From positions 34,135,989-34,199,988 of the forward strand of contig NC_092572.1 of NCBI RefSeq assembly GCF_037975245.1: a stretch of 64,000 nt of DNA, in the 5' to 3' direction. Every line of letters begins with the position of its first letter. Position 1 is the first letter of the stretch. This stretch comes from Apostichopus japonicus (taxonomy: Eukaryota > Echinodermata > Holothuroidea > Aspidochirotida > Stichopodidae). The notes below the pieces were generated by a model. It searched no databases and was not told the DNA's origin. It saw only the letters and a program-made list of their open reading frames with translations. Shown piece after piece: positions 24,447-37,337 of this stretch. Position numbers and translations under genes: made by a program.

Positions 24447-27400
24447 TGAAGAAGAATAGATGATGTTGACTTGAACTGCAAAAGTGTCAGACAGCATTTG
24501 AATTTGCCTTATCTACACCAGAAACGGCCATCAATGGATATATGACAGGATATGTAACCATTGAAAGTATGCTAGATGAGAAGCAGCGCTATAGTAATTT
24601 ATTGTAGCAGAGACACAGAGCAGGCATCACCCAGCTGTCTAACACCAATACATCTATGGCTAAGAATGAATCCAAGGGCATGGTGGGTATTGAGTTGTGG
24701 GGACAATGAGATCATAGGTGGAGCATCTATGACTATAGAGCACTACTGCAATGACCAACTCATGTTTGGACCAGTTGTTTCAGAGCCAAGATGTTGAAGA
24801 TTTCACAAGCTGTAGTTTCACATGGAGAGAAGTTTTTATTACTCTAGATGCATTTATTGATGGAAAACATACTTTTCTATCATTAAGCATAGGTTGTCTA
24901 ATAATAAAAACTAGAGGGCAATCCACAGAGTTGCATATCTCTCATTGCAAAGTCACTTTAATGAATAATAGCTGCTGGTCTTCAGAACAAGTTTTAAACT
25001 TCACGCCAAAGCAGGTAGGCCAAGGAACCTATAACGTCATAGGGTCAGAGGTCAATGTCAAATAACATAAATACAGCATTTTGGTCATTGCACGTGCATA
25101 GCAAAACCACACAGTGACTTCTTGTTATGATACACTATGACCCAGGTACAAACAGTGGTCAATAATGTTTTGCCCATGACAGCATTGGATAATAAATCTT
25201 TCTCAAGTATTCTTAATACTGTGGCTATATTTCTGAAATGTTCATTTTAATTGATGTGAAAAGCTCTTTCTGCTAATTTGAGAATTTTGGTCCATTCATT
25301 GAAATCATTTGTGGTGGGTTTTCTAATAACATTGAGTTAGATTGTATTTATCACAGGGGAAGGGAGATAGAAGGCTGTGGCAATGGGGGGGGGGGGGGGT
25401 TATATGTTTACAATATATGTTTACAATGAAAAAGACTGAGAAATGAGATGAGAATATATAACTTGTATATATAGACACTATTACACAAATACTCAAGTAA
25501 TTGCTCCGTTTTTTTCATGTTTATTGTTTTCATTTTAATAAAAATATTGTGCATTTGCTGGCAAGGTAATGGTGGTGAAGCAGGAAGGTGGTAGGGTACA
25601 GAAGTATCTTCCACTCTCATTTGTACACTTAAACAGTACACTTGGACACTGTGGTGACATGTTCTCCACAATTGATAATTTAACTTAATTTAATTTATTT
25701 TATATAATGTCACCACTTGAATCATGCATGTACCAAATAAATTGTGTTTGTTCAAGGGTGGATCCAGAGGGGGAGCGTGGATTGGTGATCATCCCACCCC
25801 CCCCACCCCACAACCTTACGTCTTACAAGAAAAAGATAAGAAAAAACATTTAAAAACATCTGTATCACACAAAAAGGCTGACATTTCCAGTATATATATG
25901 GGGTAGCATGAGGCATATATACTGACCTCAGTCCAACAGAATCATCTCTTGCGTACAGACTGTACAAAATGAGTCATGTCATTTCTCCATGTTCACTGAT
26001 ATCCATATTAATGAAGGAAACACATTTATTGATGTTAATGCATTGATTATTGAGAAGCTTTCAAAACAGTAGACATTTTACATATAATATTTTGCAGTGT
26101 ATGTAGGAGGGGCAGAGAGGTTTGAGAGGGGCAGAAACAGAAATTGCAAATAATTACATCATCAATAACAATTTCTGAATTTGTGGTTTGGTAGTAATTT
26201 AAAGAAGTATTAATTGTAGGCTGACCAAAATATCCTGCAAATAACTTAAGGAATATTTTAGTGTCGGGCGGATCTGTGTGGTAGTGTTACCCACAGGGAG
26301 GGGTTAAAGGGTGGGGTTTTCCCATCCCCCTTGGAAACTTTTTGCAAATGAAGTATGCTTAGAAGACGAATGGTGCTATCTCTATCCTGTTCTGGAGCTA
26401 AGTTGTGTTCCAATTATTCACCCATATAGTAATGGTAACATTTGTTAAATTGATCACCAAAAACAGTGTCAGGCGTAAATGTTTAAAATACTGTTTATGC
26501 TTGGCGGCATTCAGAACTGCCAGAGGCAGCAGCATGCCCCCCCCCCCCTCCCGGTGTCAGCACATACCTGGGAGTACAGTACCAAGGTGTGTATTCAAAT
26601 AAGATATCTGCATCTCTGCTCTCTTAATTATTATTAAGTATTGAATGCTTGTCTTTTCATTTCTTTTTCATATTTTACTTTCATGTACAGGAATTTGGAA
26701 GGTACAAAACCTTGGGTATGAAAAAAGTGTCGGTTGGTATGAAGGAGAAAGGATTGGTAAAATTTAGTAAGAGTGGGAGAGTAAACTGGGATAGTACTCT
26801 AGTAAGAAAATATATTCACTGAATAGGTTTTGAGAAACCATTCCAAATAACTAGATTGATGCTTCAAACATTTGAAGCTTTCCATTCTCCAGGGGATCTC
26901 ATTTCTAATTCACACACACCATACTTATTATCATATCATTCCTAGTTTGTTCTTATCTTTTTAATGATGACCTACAGTGTTGGCGATTTTATCACATGTA
27001 TAGCAGTATTCGGATGATAATCCAAATTTCTAAAGTATTCTTAATATTGTGACTGTCTGTTAATTAATGCATGATGTCTTGGGAGAAGAAACGTTTTAGG
27101 GAAATAAATTTGTTAAAGTTCTTTTTAATTGTGCATTAAAACTCTTTTTCTTGTTTGAGCATTCATGATACTTTTCATTGAATGCATTCGTAATCAGTGG
27201 CATGCCCCAAGGGATTGTTTGTATTTCCAGGGAAGAATGGGAGTACTACTACAGATATACACCACTCTATCAATCCACTCCCACCCCCTCCCCCTCTTTT
27301 GTCAACCCTCACAAGTATTTATGTATATACGTAATTCGACAACCAAACCAAACCAAAATATAGAAATTTGTCAAGTTGTCTAACACTCCAAGTTTAGAAC

Positions 27401-28200
27401 TCGCCTGACCCTTCAGCACTACCGTAGAAAACTGTAGCATTCAATTATAAGTGTTAATAGAAAAACCACAACAGACGTTCAGGGAATCATGTTGAAGTCA
27501 AATTGACGTATGAAGTTTGAGGCATTGACTGAATGGAAATCGTGTTTATTTGAAATCTGTTGCTGATCGGTAATGTCTTACGTACCAGAATCCAAATATC
27601 CAGTTATCTTTCGAAATCATTTTCCAGGAAAGGTAAGCGGTACGAGGAATTTCTTCCGCAGCTTACTTAGTTCAATTTACCAGTTGATAGTAACAACTAA
27701 CATGTTCTCAAAACATTGATAAATACAATTACGCACATCATGAACCAATTGCGAAATGAGTAACGTGAAAATAGAATATATGACACCCATTTGGTTAATG
27801 ATATGCTTGTATACAAGCAGCAAAACTAGACACTTCTCAAGGAATAAATTCTTATTTCTTCTATAACTAGAATGCAAAATGCAATGAGGTTTCGATGACT
27901 CCAGTGCACTAGACTTCTGCTTGTTAGAATAACCAGAACTAGCTGTAACAATAGAAATGGCCCAAACCACCATTTTGATACAGTAACACTATGGCATGAT
28001 AATCACAGGTCAGTCTACTGCACCTGACAATACACACCTCTTTAGTGCTAACGTTCTCTAAATCAGAGATTTAATAAAGGTGTTGTAAAATACTCACCTC
28101 TGATCTTTATAATTCGGATCAGTCCGTCTAGTAAACTATATGAGAAGTGGCCGGTCCTTCAGTACACAAGAAATACACACAGTACACCGTCGCTCAGTCC
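24447..28200. other. Intergenic or 3'-UTR region
   Basis: An AATAAA at 25191-25196 could end the upstream transcript if the weak exons are real. Poly-G/poly-C runs lie at about 25387-25399, 25797-25804 and 26537-26548. A frame at 26691-26823 following CATGTACAG is open for 43 basic residues but unsupported. No gene is recognised. Confidence 0.45.
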
Positions 28201-28273
28201 AAGCTTAGATCGGTGGCGTGAGAATCTTTACGCCAAGCCGTGGTTGGAACTTCCCGAAGGTGGTGCGAAGTAA

Positions 28274-28370
28274 TTAGTATTCAGTGGCGTCGCCAAGTGG
28301 GGGGGGGCAGGGGGGCACGTTCCCCCTGGAAAACCTAGTGCCCCCCCCCGAGTGCCCCCCATCTGAGATT
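28274..28370. repeat. GC-rich terminus of a dispersed DNA element
   Basis: The sequence begins CAGTGGCGTCGCCAAGTGGG and alternates G and C runs (CACGTTCCCCC...GTGCCCCCC), like the ends of hAT-type MITEs elsewhere in the window. The other end was not found. Confidence 0.4.
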
Positions 28371-28890
28371 TGTATTGGTAAAAAAATTTATATATATATT
28401 TTGTTATATTCAACTCCCATCATCTGAGTTGTTTTTTCATAAAGACAAAGAAGCACATTAATTCGTATTTTCTTCAAATGAGCTGCGAAAAAAATGAAAA
28501 AGTTTATCCTTGACCGTCGGGTATCGAAGTCATAACCCGGGCCATCACAACAGGTGTCGATATTTACATTGAATGTGTCAGTGCTCACGCCATACCACGA
28601 AATGTGAGAATGTGAGGGTCCGCAGGCACCATACTTGCCTATATTTGTGGACCCATATATTAACCCTGTTGTGTAGGGGGTGCAGAGGTCATTTGAGGTC
28701 AAATGCTTGTAGGAACAAATGGCGAATGTTCACACCTGCATACTGAGCCATACTCGATGTGTGATCAAACTTTGGATTGCATGCATGGTGAGATCCCTGA
28801 TAGGAGCCAATAACGATGCTGGAACCTGTTACATCTTAATAGATAATGGGCGAAAACGCGAAGGACAAGAAAGGAGTCGGGGGTCATGCA

Positions 28891-29740
28891 CAGGGCCGTC
28901 TTAAGAGATCACCGGACCCTGGGCCCGGCAATGGAGAGGGGCCCCTCAATCAAGTGAGATCGAAAAAAGTTGCGTGAAAAATTGACATCCTTGACAATCG
29001 CTCAAGCATAGACATGCCTGCATTTACCACCCCTCCCTATGTCGCGGGTAAAGCATAAAACTTGAGCTGAATAACATACGTGATATATCTAAAAGCTGAA
29101 ATACATTATAGAAGAGTAATCTTCCAGTTGCCCTCCATCCCTTCCCTAACAATACTGGACTCACCATTTGTAACACCCTTGTGTTGAGTCTTTCAACTGG
29201 GGAAACTAACGGGACTTGCGGTATTTCTTGATCGTAAACTGTTGTATGATTGGCTGAAAGTCAATCTTTTTGAGGATGTCACTTTCTATGCACATGAGGG
29301 AGAGCCTATTAAGGCGCCGTTGCCCCATTCTGTTCCGGAGATTATTCTTGAAAATGAACGTTCCCCATTACAATTTGTAACCATCATGCATAGGACAATT
29401 CGGAGGGCAATTTACCGGATATATTCTCCTGGGTGAGAATTGCACTGAAAAAATGACTGGTGCTCGGACCGCGGACCCGAGTTGTCTGGTGTTGTAAGCC
29501 TTCGGGGCATTGTATATTCCAGGGTTGCCAACTCAGATTCGAATATTTTAATGTCAAACTTTCAAGTGTTTCACCAACTCTCGTCACAAGTTGTCAAGTA
29601 TCGAATTCAATAAGGCATAATGGCCTATTCAATAAGTTTTCCTCCCAGATTAAGACATGGGGTTACTACGATTGCGGGGCCCCTGACATCGCGGGGCCTT
29701 GGGCCAGGGCTCAGTGGGCCCATGCGCTAAGACGGCCCTG
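28891..29740. mobile_element. 850-bp non-autonomous hAT element
   Basis: The 13-bp terminal inverted repeat CAGGGCCGTCTTA / TAAGACGGCCCTG is perfect. Flanks 28883-28890 and 29741-29748 are both GTCATGCA, a perfect 8-bp target duplication. Internal frames do not resemble a transposase. Confidence 0.92.
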
Positions 29741-29971
29741 GTCATGCACACATTAATTCAACAAATGTAGGTTCTATTGATAGGGTTAGGCATAATATCG
29801 ACAGCATGTGGTTCATATCCTCTGCAAAATTCTGCGCGTTGTTAAAATCATTACCTCAAAAATAGCAATTTCTGGAGATATCTTCAGATCGAATTTAGCA
29901 TCAAATGTGGCACCATTTTGCATCTAGCCCATGCTCCGTATGCGAAAATTTTCCAAAGGGGAGGGGGTCAC

Positions 29972-29999
29972 GAGACCTTTGCCAGTAGGCAAAGGTCTC
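29972..29999. other. Perfect 12-bp hairpin
   Basis: GAGACCTTTGCC, a 4-base loop AGTA, then GGCAAAGGTCTC. It lies in intergenic DNA, and no poly-T follows on the plus strand. The role is unknown. Confidence 0.6.
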
Positions 30000-32900
30000 T
30001 TCGTCGACTCTGCAGGACGTAGAGTACACACCAACCTTGATATCAGAATCTCCCGAAAAAAAACTATACACACTGGATTAATTCCCGACTTGATGACCTT
30101 GTTTCCTCCCTGTTGATGGAAAAGATTGACGTCATGCCTGGTGTTCTGACGTCATTGATTAAACTTAAAAGCGTAATGCACGTCTTAAACAGAATGGAAA
30201 GTGTCACCTGTACCCGACGATAATTTTTTTTTATCATTGTGGTTTTTGCTAGAGTCTGATAAGGCACTGCGGTAGAAAGATGCTGAACGTGCAATAAGAT
30301 GTTACGTCACGTGCCGCCATTTATTACATTGTTATGACACGAGCTTTCCCGTTGAACAACATAACAAATGAAAAATTCGAACCCTCAATAAGTAATAAAT
30401 TCCTCTTAGATTTAAAAGTGAGGAACGACTGTTCAATGTTGATTACAACATATAAAACGAAAGAACTGAATACATGTAGTGTAAGTCAATGAACTCCAAT
30501 AGATATTTTTTCGAATTAAAATCAAAATATTTAGCATAAATTTGCATATTTATTCTCTTACTGAGTTCCTTTCGTCGTTTTGATACGTGATAATTGTCTA
30601 CGGTACTGAATGTAAAATTTATGAGTGGAACGCGACTTTAACTAACTTTAAGGTTTCGTTTGGCGTAATTCAGTATAAACAGCTAGATGTGATAAAACAT
30701 GAAAATATTCAGTTTCTTTTCACCTTATTTGGTAATGTCATTTATTTAACTGGAAAATAATCATTTCGCATATCAATTTAAGGCTTCATGGGTTTTATTC
30801 AAATTTGAAATTTATTTAAGTCGTCATTTGACTTTCATTGTCTTTGTCCGTGAAAGGATCGAAGTACAACAAAGCATTGTGAACCTTGTTGGACCTATAT
30901 AAGACGATCGGTCGTGAATCGAACGGCGCGATATTATGGGATATCATTTAGCAATATGATCCAAAGAGCCAATCACAAGAGAAAGAGACAGCTTTTGATG
31001 TTATAAACCAGTCGGGCTAAATATCTTCAACACAATATGTTCAATTTATGTCTGTTCTAGAAAATTCACACGTTATATCACCTTCAATTCTTTGTATGGA
31101 CTACTCGGCAATAGAAATGGGCAGTAATGATCACAGTCTACGTTGCTGTCACCTCTATTGTGTGATGTAAGTTTGTATAATTACGACGTGGCGCTTATCA
31201 TACCTGCCATTGGACACTGGACCGTCTACGCCACTCTCTCTTCAGACCTCACTCATTATGGGATAACAGCCAATTTCCTAGACACTGTTTTGATTTGTTT
31301 ATACTATGTATATATATATATATCCCCGGTTTAATCAAGGAGTGTGTTCAACCAACTGATTGAAAAACAAAAACCTTAATGAGGATTGATAAACATATCC
31401 TTTCCGTACTGACGTATGCTATACTAAGCATCAAGACAACATCTAGTCAGGTTTGATATCGAATCTGTGACGAGGGATTGGCCAAAAGTAAGAACAATAG
31501 ATGTTTGCCAAAAGGAACAAATTGACGTGATAAGTCAAAAGAGTCTTAAAACAATGTAAGACCTTTACAATAATGTTAAATATATTAGGAGGATTGACGG
31601 GGTCTTCATAACTGCATTTCAGACATTTGTTGTTGAAATGGGACAATTACGTTATAAGAGTTTGCTGTGCCTTAGAGAATGACACGTTAGGTGGAATGTT
31701 ATCTTGAAATGTCATAGCCTAAGATTTAAAAAAAAAAAAAAAAGTAATAATAGCATAAGCTGAAAACTAAATAAAGAAGGAACTTGAAGGGATGAGATGT
31801 GGTAACGTTTCTTAAGGTGTTCTGGTCTTTTCAATTACGTTAACTTAAACAAAAATATGCTACATCTCCTGAAAAATAATGAATGATGACGTCATCAGCT
31901 TAATTCAAGTTAAAACTATAATCCAATGTTTTATCAATCCTGATACCGCAACCAAACCATGTTTTCCTATCTTCACATGAACAACAGAGTACCCTTGGAT
32001 TATTTGTCCTTGCATCATTTGTAATGACATTTTAAACGTGTTATTTGAGTCCATTAACATCTCATGCTTCTTATTGAGTTTCGTGTTGCATCTGAGGAAC
32101 TGACTGAATGTATATACGCGCGTTATAATAAGTACCGTAGTCCAGCCGTGGTCTGAGCTTTAAATGTTTAAAGGGTCATATCTCAAAAACTAGAAGTGTT
32201 ATAGAAATGCAACCGGCACTGCTGTCTGTTCTAACGGTCAAAATAAAAGTAATATTGTGGCAGAAGTCATCCTTTCAGTTTACCTCTTATAGCGCAATCA
32301 TGTCAACGGTGGTGGTATGGTAACATGTAGGTGCCATGATAGTCCAAGCCATTGTTGAGTAGCAGAGGGGGGGGGGGGGTTGTTCCTGTAACCTTGTGAA
32401 CCGCATGACTGTTTGAATGTGTTGCTTAGCTTACCACAAATAACCTATTACAATGAAATCCATTCCACCTTCAGAGTGACAAGAAAAAAAAACGGCTTTT
32501 AAGGAATTCGATGGCGCTAGATTGAAACAGGGTGTTTTTTAATATAAAATAATTGTATGGCTTTTAAAAGCATCCATAGATACATTTTTAGGAGAATAGC
32601 GCCTCATCAGACCACGTATTCAGTGGACGGTGGCTGCAAGCATGCCGGTCGCAGAGAGTGTCCCCACCTCTGGCCAAAGGCAAGGATTCACGCACGCCAC
32701 CTAGTACGCTTCTGGTCGATTTGACCGACCCTCTGCGCATCCTCCCGGGTTCTTTTGCGACAACAAGGGAGACATGGTACGGGATCCTAGACCACAAAAA
32801 GCACCATGCCACAGCCCGAGGTATGAACGCCTCAGGCCTGTCTTGAACCCTAGCCACGATTTACACGACCGACGAGAATGAGTCTTTCGTCACCCTCTTA

Positions 32901-33000
32901 ACAGCATCGGCCATCACATCAGCTAGTAAATTATATGGTTGAATTAATGTATCAAGACTTCAGCGTCGACTACTGAAAGAGAAAAAGAATTTTTTACACG
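30000..33000. other. Intergenic, no recognised gene
   Basis: AT-rich DNA. A poly-G run lies at about 32368-32380. A locally GC-rich segment at 32585-32860 is open on both strands, but neither translation resembles a known family. A short (TA)n lies at 31309-31322. Confidence 0.4.
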
Positions 33001-33009
33001 TGTATAACC

Positions 33010-33075
33010 AACCATTGATGGAGTCGAACTCAGTTCATCAGGTTACCACTCCACTGCTCTACCCTCTGGGAGCTT
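33010..33075 (-). repeat. tRNA-derived SINE head or tRNA relic
   Basis: On the minus strand there is an A-box-like TAGAGCAGTGG (33051-33061) and, about 20 bases downstream, a B-box-like GAGTTCGACTCC (33020-33031), the internal RNA polymerase III promoter arrangement. The acceptor arms do not pair, so this is not a functional tRNA. Confidence 0.45.
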
Positions 33076-33412
33076 AAATTGGTATTATTGGTTGGATACA
33101 ATCTATTGGTAATTGGTAATGAACTGTTATTAAGCCTGAAATTTCAACAAACAATACCTATATGCACATTTCAAGACCTTTTTGGTTTCGATGATAATCG
33201 TAACCTTTGCAATCATGCGTGTGTGTGTGCACTTGTTTTGCTATCTAACCGAGGACTTGAACAAAAGAATTTCAGGTCCTCGGTTGTGATTTCTAAAGAA
33301 TCACCAGGTCCTCGGAAGAATTCTATTGTATGGGGTATTGTTAAAGTTAGGGTACGTGGATTTGAACAATGGAAAACACAATGGGGTCCTCGGTCTGAAT
33401 GAAACACAAACA

Positions 33413-33570
33413 TGTGTGTGCGTGTGTGTATGTATGTATGTATGAGTGTATGTATGTATGTATGTATGTATGGGTGTGTGTGCGTGTATGTGTTTACGTA
33501 TGTATGTATGTGTATGTGTATGTATGTATGTATGTATGCGTGTATGAGTGTATGTATGTATGTATATTAG
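33413..33570. repeat. (TATG)n/(TG)n microsatellite
   Basis: Runs of GTATGTATG and GTGTGTGCG. Open frames on both strands here come from the repeat. The preceding 33245-33395 repeats GGTCCTCGG three times, including an inverted pair at 33248-33285. Confidence 0.9.
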
Positions 33571-33939
33571 ATCCTCCTGCAAGCAGGAACTCGCGAAGAA
33601 GCCTAATTGGCATATCAAAGCCGCAAGATGACTGAAGTCAGTCTCTCACATTCATATTTAATATTCATATTTATATTTATATGAGCTACAGCATATTTAT
33701 ATGAACATATTTATATATGAGCATATTTATATGAGCTACAGTACAAGTTCCAATTGCGCAAGGTGGGGGAAATGGGCTAGAAATAATGTGTGGGTCAATT
33801 CTAACTCGGTTTTCGGTCGTTAATTGTTGATGCAGCCTACCAGGTAAAAGGTTGAAATGACTTTAACAATTTCAAATTTAATAATTTGATTTATTATGCC
33901 ATTTGGAGCACATAACATAGGCTGTAACAGAACATTACT

Positions 33940-34047
33940 GGCAAAAACTAGGGGGGGGGGGGGTTGATTGTGCGGGCCAATCCACCCCTCTTCAAAAAGT
34001 GGGGGGGGTTACCCCCCCCCCCCACCCCATGTTTCTCCGCCACTGGT
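33940..34047. repeat. Poly-G/poly-C terminus of a DNA element
   Basis: Alternating G and C homopolymers end in TTTCTCCGCCACTG, the reverse complement of a CAGTGGCGGAGAAA-type element start. The partner end is not identified. Confidence 0.4.
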
Positions 34048-34866
34048 GTAGTATACTGGATGTTCAATAGATATGTCTTTCTAATTACTTGTCAGCTTTG
34101 ACTATTGTTAAAATATATTTATGATTGGCATATCAATTCAGGGACCACACGCGAACCGGATCCTTCAGTTTTATTAATGTTCAGTCATTTTGTCTTTTAC
34201 CACCGGCCCCTCCCCCTCCCCACATTTCAATTGGATTTGTGGCCCCTTCAAATTTTGACATAGAATTGATGTGTCATGTCTAATCTTTGATGTTTCATTG
34301 CCTTTATAAATGATCTCCAACTTCATAGGCGCACGGGACCATTTCAGTTTGGGGGCAGAACTATTTGTGCCCGAAAGTTCCCGTGACACTATCTAAGCGG
34401 AGCGCCACCATCGGTTGGCGCGTAGCGCACAAGAAAATTTTTGGCACACAATGCCTCTCAGATTGCCGGAAACGGCACTTCTGAGGCCTTGCAAGTTGCA
34501 TCTAAACATTCTTTATTTTATAATCTCACGTTTTAGAAATTTACACTTCCCGAAAAATTTGGTAAATTAGAAGAAGAAAAAATGGTTACATCACTTTGAA
34601 GGGGAAAAATGGGACAGTATATTTTTTAAGCTCCTATTTAGTTACCTTATTTATTATTTTAACACAGTACTCAGCTACCTCCAGAAAAAACATGCATTGT
34701 TCAACGACACGTAGGCGCGATAATGTCGCTGTGTCGGGTGAGACTGCAATTTGTCTCACAAAAAAGTATAAAATATATATATGATAAACCTGTACTTCCC
34801 CCCCCCCCCACCATCCATGAAAAAGAAAATGTTTCTTATATACACTCATGTTGGGGATGTCCAGGT

Positions 34867-35526
34867 CAAGGGCGGCGGAAGCACTTTTATTCTGGGGGGG
34901 GGGGGGCACCGACATCAAAGGGCACTTTGCAGAAATTCGATTGGAATGATACAGCCTTATAATTAATACCCTGTATAACTCTTATTTTATCATCTTATTT
35001 GTGTATACACATCACTCCATCAACGCCCCCCCCCCCCCAAGGGAAAATATGCATACTAGCACTGCAATATCCAATGCGCAAATTGGGAAACAAGGAACAA
35101 GTTTTCTTTTGAGACAAAATGAGGTGAAATCATGCTAGTTGCTAATGTAGGAATCTTCCGAATTACAGTTTTTTTTTTCTTGTTAATATCTTAACAATTT
35201 TTTTTCCATTCGAAATAGCTTTGAGTTTGACCAACAGAAATTCATTAAAAGTCACGGGCTTGGCCAGGATTTGCAAAGTTGTATGTACGACTATCTGAGC
35301 GGAGCGCCACCATCGGTTGGCGCGGAGCGTACTAGAAAATTGTTGGTTTTACAAACCCCTCAGATGGCTGGAAACGGCCCTTCCCGAGTGTTCATTCTGG
35401 TTCCCTGGCCTCTTGCTAACTTGAGGCACCTCAATTTTTATGTCGAAAAAAGGCACATTTTTAACCTGAGGAAAAGTGGGGGGGGGGCACGTGCCCCCTG
35501 TGCCCCCCTCGGTTCCGCCGCCCTTG
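34867..35526. mobile_element. 660-bp nested hAT-type MITE
   Basis: The ends CAAGGGCGGCGGAA and TTCCGCCGCCCTTG are a perfect 14-bp inverted repeat. The flanks GTCCAGGT (34859-34866) and GTCCACAT (35527-35534) agree at 6 of 8, consistent with an older target duplication. Poly-G lies just inside each end. It carries the GCGCCACC...GGTTGGCGC core near 35298. Confidence 0.78.
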
Positions 35527-35722
35527 GTCCACATATACAATTGACTAGTTAGAAAAGAAATTGATTGTGCAAAAAGCGTGGTAGCCCAGATGAACTGCGC
35601 TTACGGTGGTGTTACACGGAAATATTCGGGCATCATGATGCTAAATAAAGAAAATCATGGAATTGTCGGGCAAAAATTTGAAGAAGATTCGGGCAAGCTA
35701 CTGCATATTAATATATATATAT

Positions 35723-35878
35723 ATTTCCAGAGGACAAGAAATTCGGGCAAAAGTCCTGAAAAATTCGGGCAGCCTAAGTGGAGAAAAAAAAAAGAAGATA
35801 TATATATATATATTTTTCTCCTCTTAGGCTGCCCGAATTTTTCAGGACTTTTGCCCGAATTTCTTGTCCTCTGGAAAT
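35723..35878. repeat. 56-bp perfect inverted repeat with AT-rich spacer
   Basis: Arms 35723-35778 and 35823-35878 are exact reverse complements over 56 bases. After one mismatch the stem continues through an A-run/T-run to a (TA)n loop. The arm contains AATTCGGGCA twice, and similar TTCGGGCA words also precede it from 35626. Confidence 0.95.
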
Positions 35879-36399
35879 TTGGGGGCAGCCTGCCCCCCCT
35901 GCCCCCCTCCCCCGCCTCGTACGCCTATGTCCAACTTTGGACGTTTCAATTGGATTTTATATATGTTTCTGTTCACGAATGTCGACATAAAATTCGCCTA
36001 TGCGATGGAATTAGTCCAATGAGAGTAAAATGTCTGTCAGCTTCTAATGTATGATGTCCGTCCATTGTCGTTTTGGATTTGGTGACATGATTCAAAACTT
36101 TTAAGGTTCGGGTTAAGCACACATTTGTGTCGGGCAAAAATGCAAGAAACTCAGACCGTGTCACAACTTTGCTATCTGGTAACAGTCCGGGTGCGTATGT
36201 ACACTGGCCTAACATCATATTGTACAACACAACGCAACAAAGAATCAAGTTATAATTATACCGTATTTTTGTTTTTAAATATTTTGATAAGTACACCATT
36301 CCTATCAGCTAAAGCTGAGAAGCCACAAGTGGCTGTACGTTTCAACCTTATTGTTATTTTTTTTCCAAATTTGAAATAATTTTAATGTTTGCTTTTGTA

Positions 36400-36863
36400 T
36401 ATATGTGACAACAAAATAATAGATCAGGATTTCGTTGCAACGTCGTTACAGTAAACGTATGAATCATTTGCGCGAGTTCTTGTTTTGGGGATGAGGAAGG
36501 TGGCGCGAGCCACAATCAAACCGCTGGAAATGATATCGTTGTCAGCCGAATGCATAAATTGATGTGTGACAGACATGCTGAGTTATTATTAGGCCAGTAG
36601 TACAGTGTACATGCTACGTGGAGGATATCAGTTGCACTACGTACGTAGGCCTAGGCGAGTTAAAACTTGTACTTTCAGTTGAACACAACTGACCCGACAA
36701 GGAATGTGGTTAAGAATTCGAGGCTTACGAACCCTCGCATGTCTGTGGTATAATTGCGAGGCTCGTGATAGGGTTGCTTTAGGTTTCATCATTGGACTTG
36801 TATTTCATTAATTACCCATCACATTCGTCTTCAGTGTTAGTGCCGTTCCCTTAAATAGCTGAG
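36400..36863 (+). promoter_or_regulatory. Likely promoter and 5'-UTR region of the C2CD2-like gene
   Basis: This is the non-coding stretch just upstream of the start codon at 36864. Stops in all frames precede the ATG. No TATA box or initiator was identified with confidence. Confidence 0.3.
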
Positions 36864-37337
36864 ATGACTTCTTCGAGTAGTGCAGAAGAGTCTGGAGGGT
36901 CGTTCTTGGCAGACGTTGCGCTTTTTCTACATGACATTAGGATGGGGAATGTAAATGTGTTGGATGTTTACTTCTTATTTTGGATTTTAGCAACTGTTCT
37001 CGTTTACCTAGGTTTTACCTTGTATGATCAAGCAAAAGCCATCAAAACAAGGCGGAAAACAGAGCTTCAAAGTCGTGAAGTAATTGTTGAACCCAGACAA
37101 ACAACTTCCAACACACCATCGGTATACCAGTCTTTATACAATGATGGATACTCCCAGATGTCCAGTCCAGGCAGTGATTTTACACATAGGCCTGGCGGTC
37201 CAAGTAGTGGCGCTTACAACAATGACTGGGTTAATTCTATCGCTCAGTGGATTTACTCTCAACAATCACTGTGCACCCCACAGCAAGTGTCCTCGTCATG
37301 GCTGAAGGCCCTCAATGATGAAGCTAAGAGACAAGGG
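36864..37337 (+). CDS. Exon 1: membrane anchor and start of SMP domain
   Basis: It encodes 158 residues from ATG 36864 to RQG, where GTAGGC serves as donor. Reading on without splicing gives only nine more residues before a TAG. The segment LDVYFLFWILATVLVYLGF is the only hydrophobic span. The phase (0) agrees with exon 2. Confidence 0.82.

Larger units (their letters stand above)
34324..35929. mobile_element. 1.6-kb hAT-type element containing a nested one
   Basis: The left end CATAGGCGCACGGG and the right end (read inverted) CATAGGCGTACGAG match at 12 of 14. Both flanks are TCCAACTT (34316-34323 and 35930-35937), a perfect 8-bp duplication. Inside are a nested element (34867-35526), a 56-bp perfect inverted repeat (35723-35878) and the shared GCGCCACC core near 34401. 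No transposase. Confidence 0.9.

Noticed and set aside
26691-26823. 43-codon basic frame after a good acceptor as a terminal exon
   Set aside because: There is no upstream partner exon in phase that I could support and no family similarity.
32588-32857. GC-rich 90-codon minus-strand frame, also open on the plus strand
   Set aside because: No recognisable domain; both frames follow from local GC content.
33001-33075. Functional tRNA gene
   Set aside because: A- and B-box-like words are present, but the acceptor and anticodon arms do not pair; called a SINE or relic instead.
33301-33635. Frames rich in Tyr-Thr-His or Val-Cys-Met repeats
   Set aside because: These are translations of a (TATG)n microsatellite.
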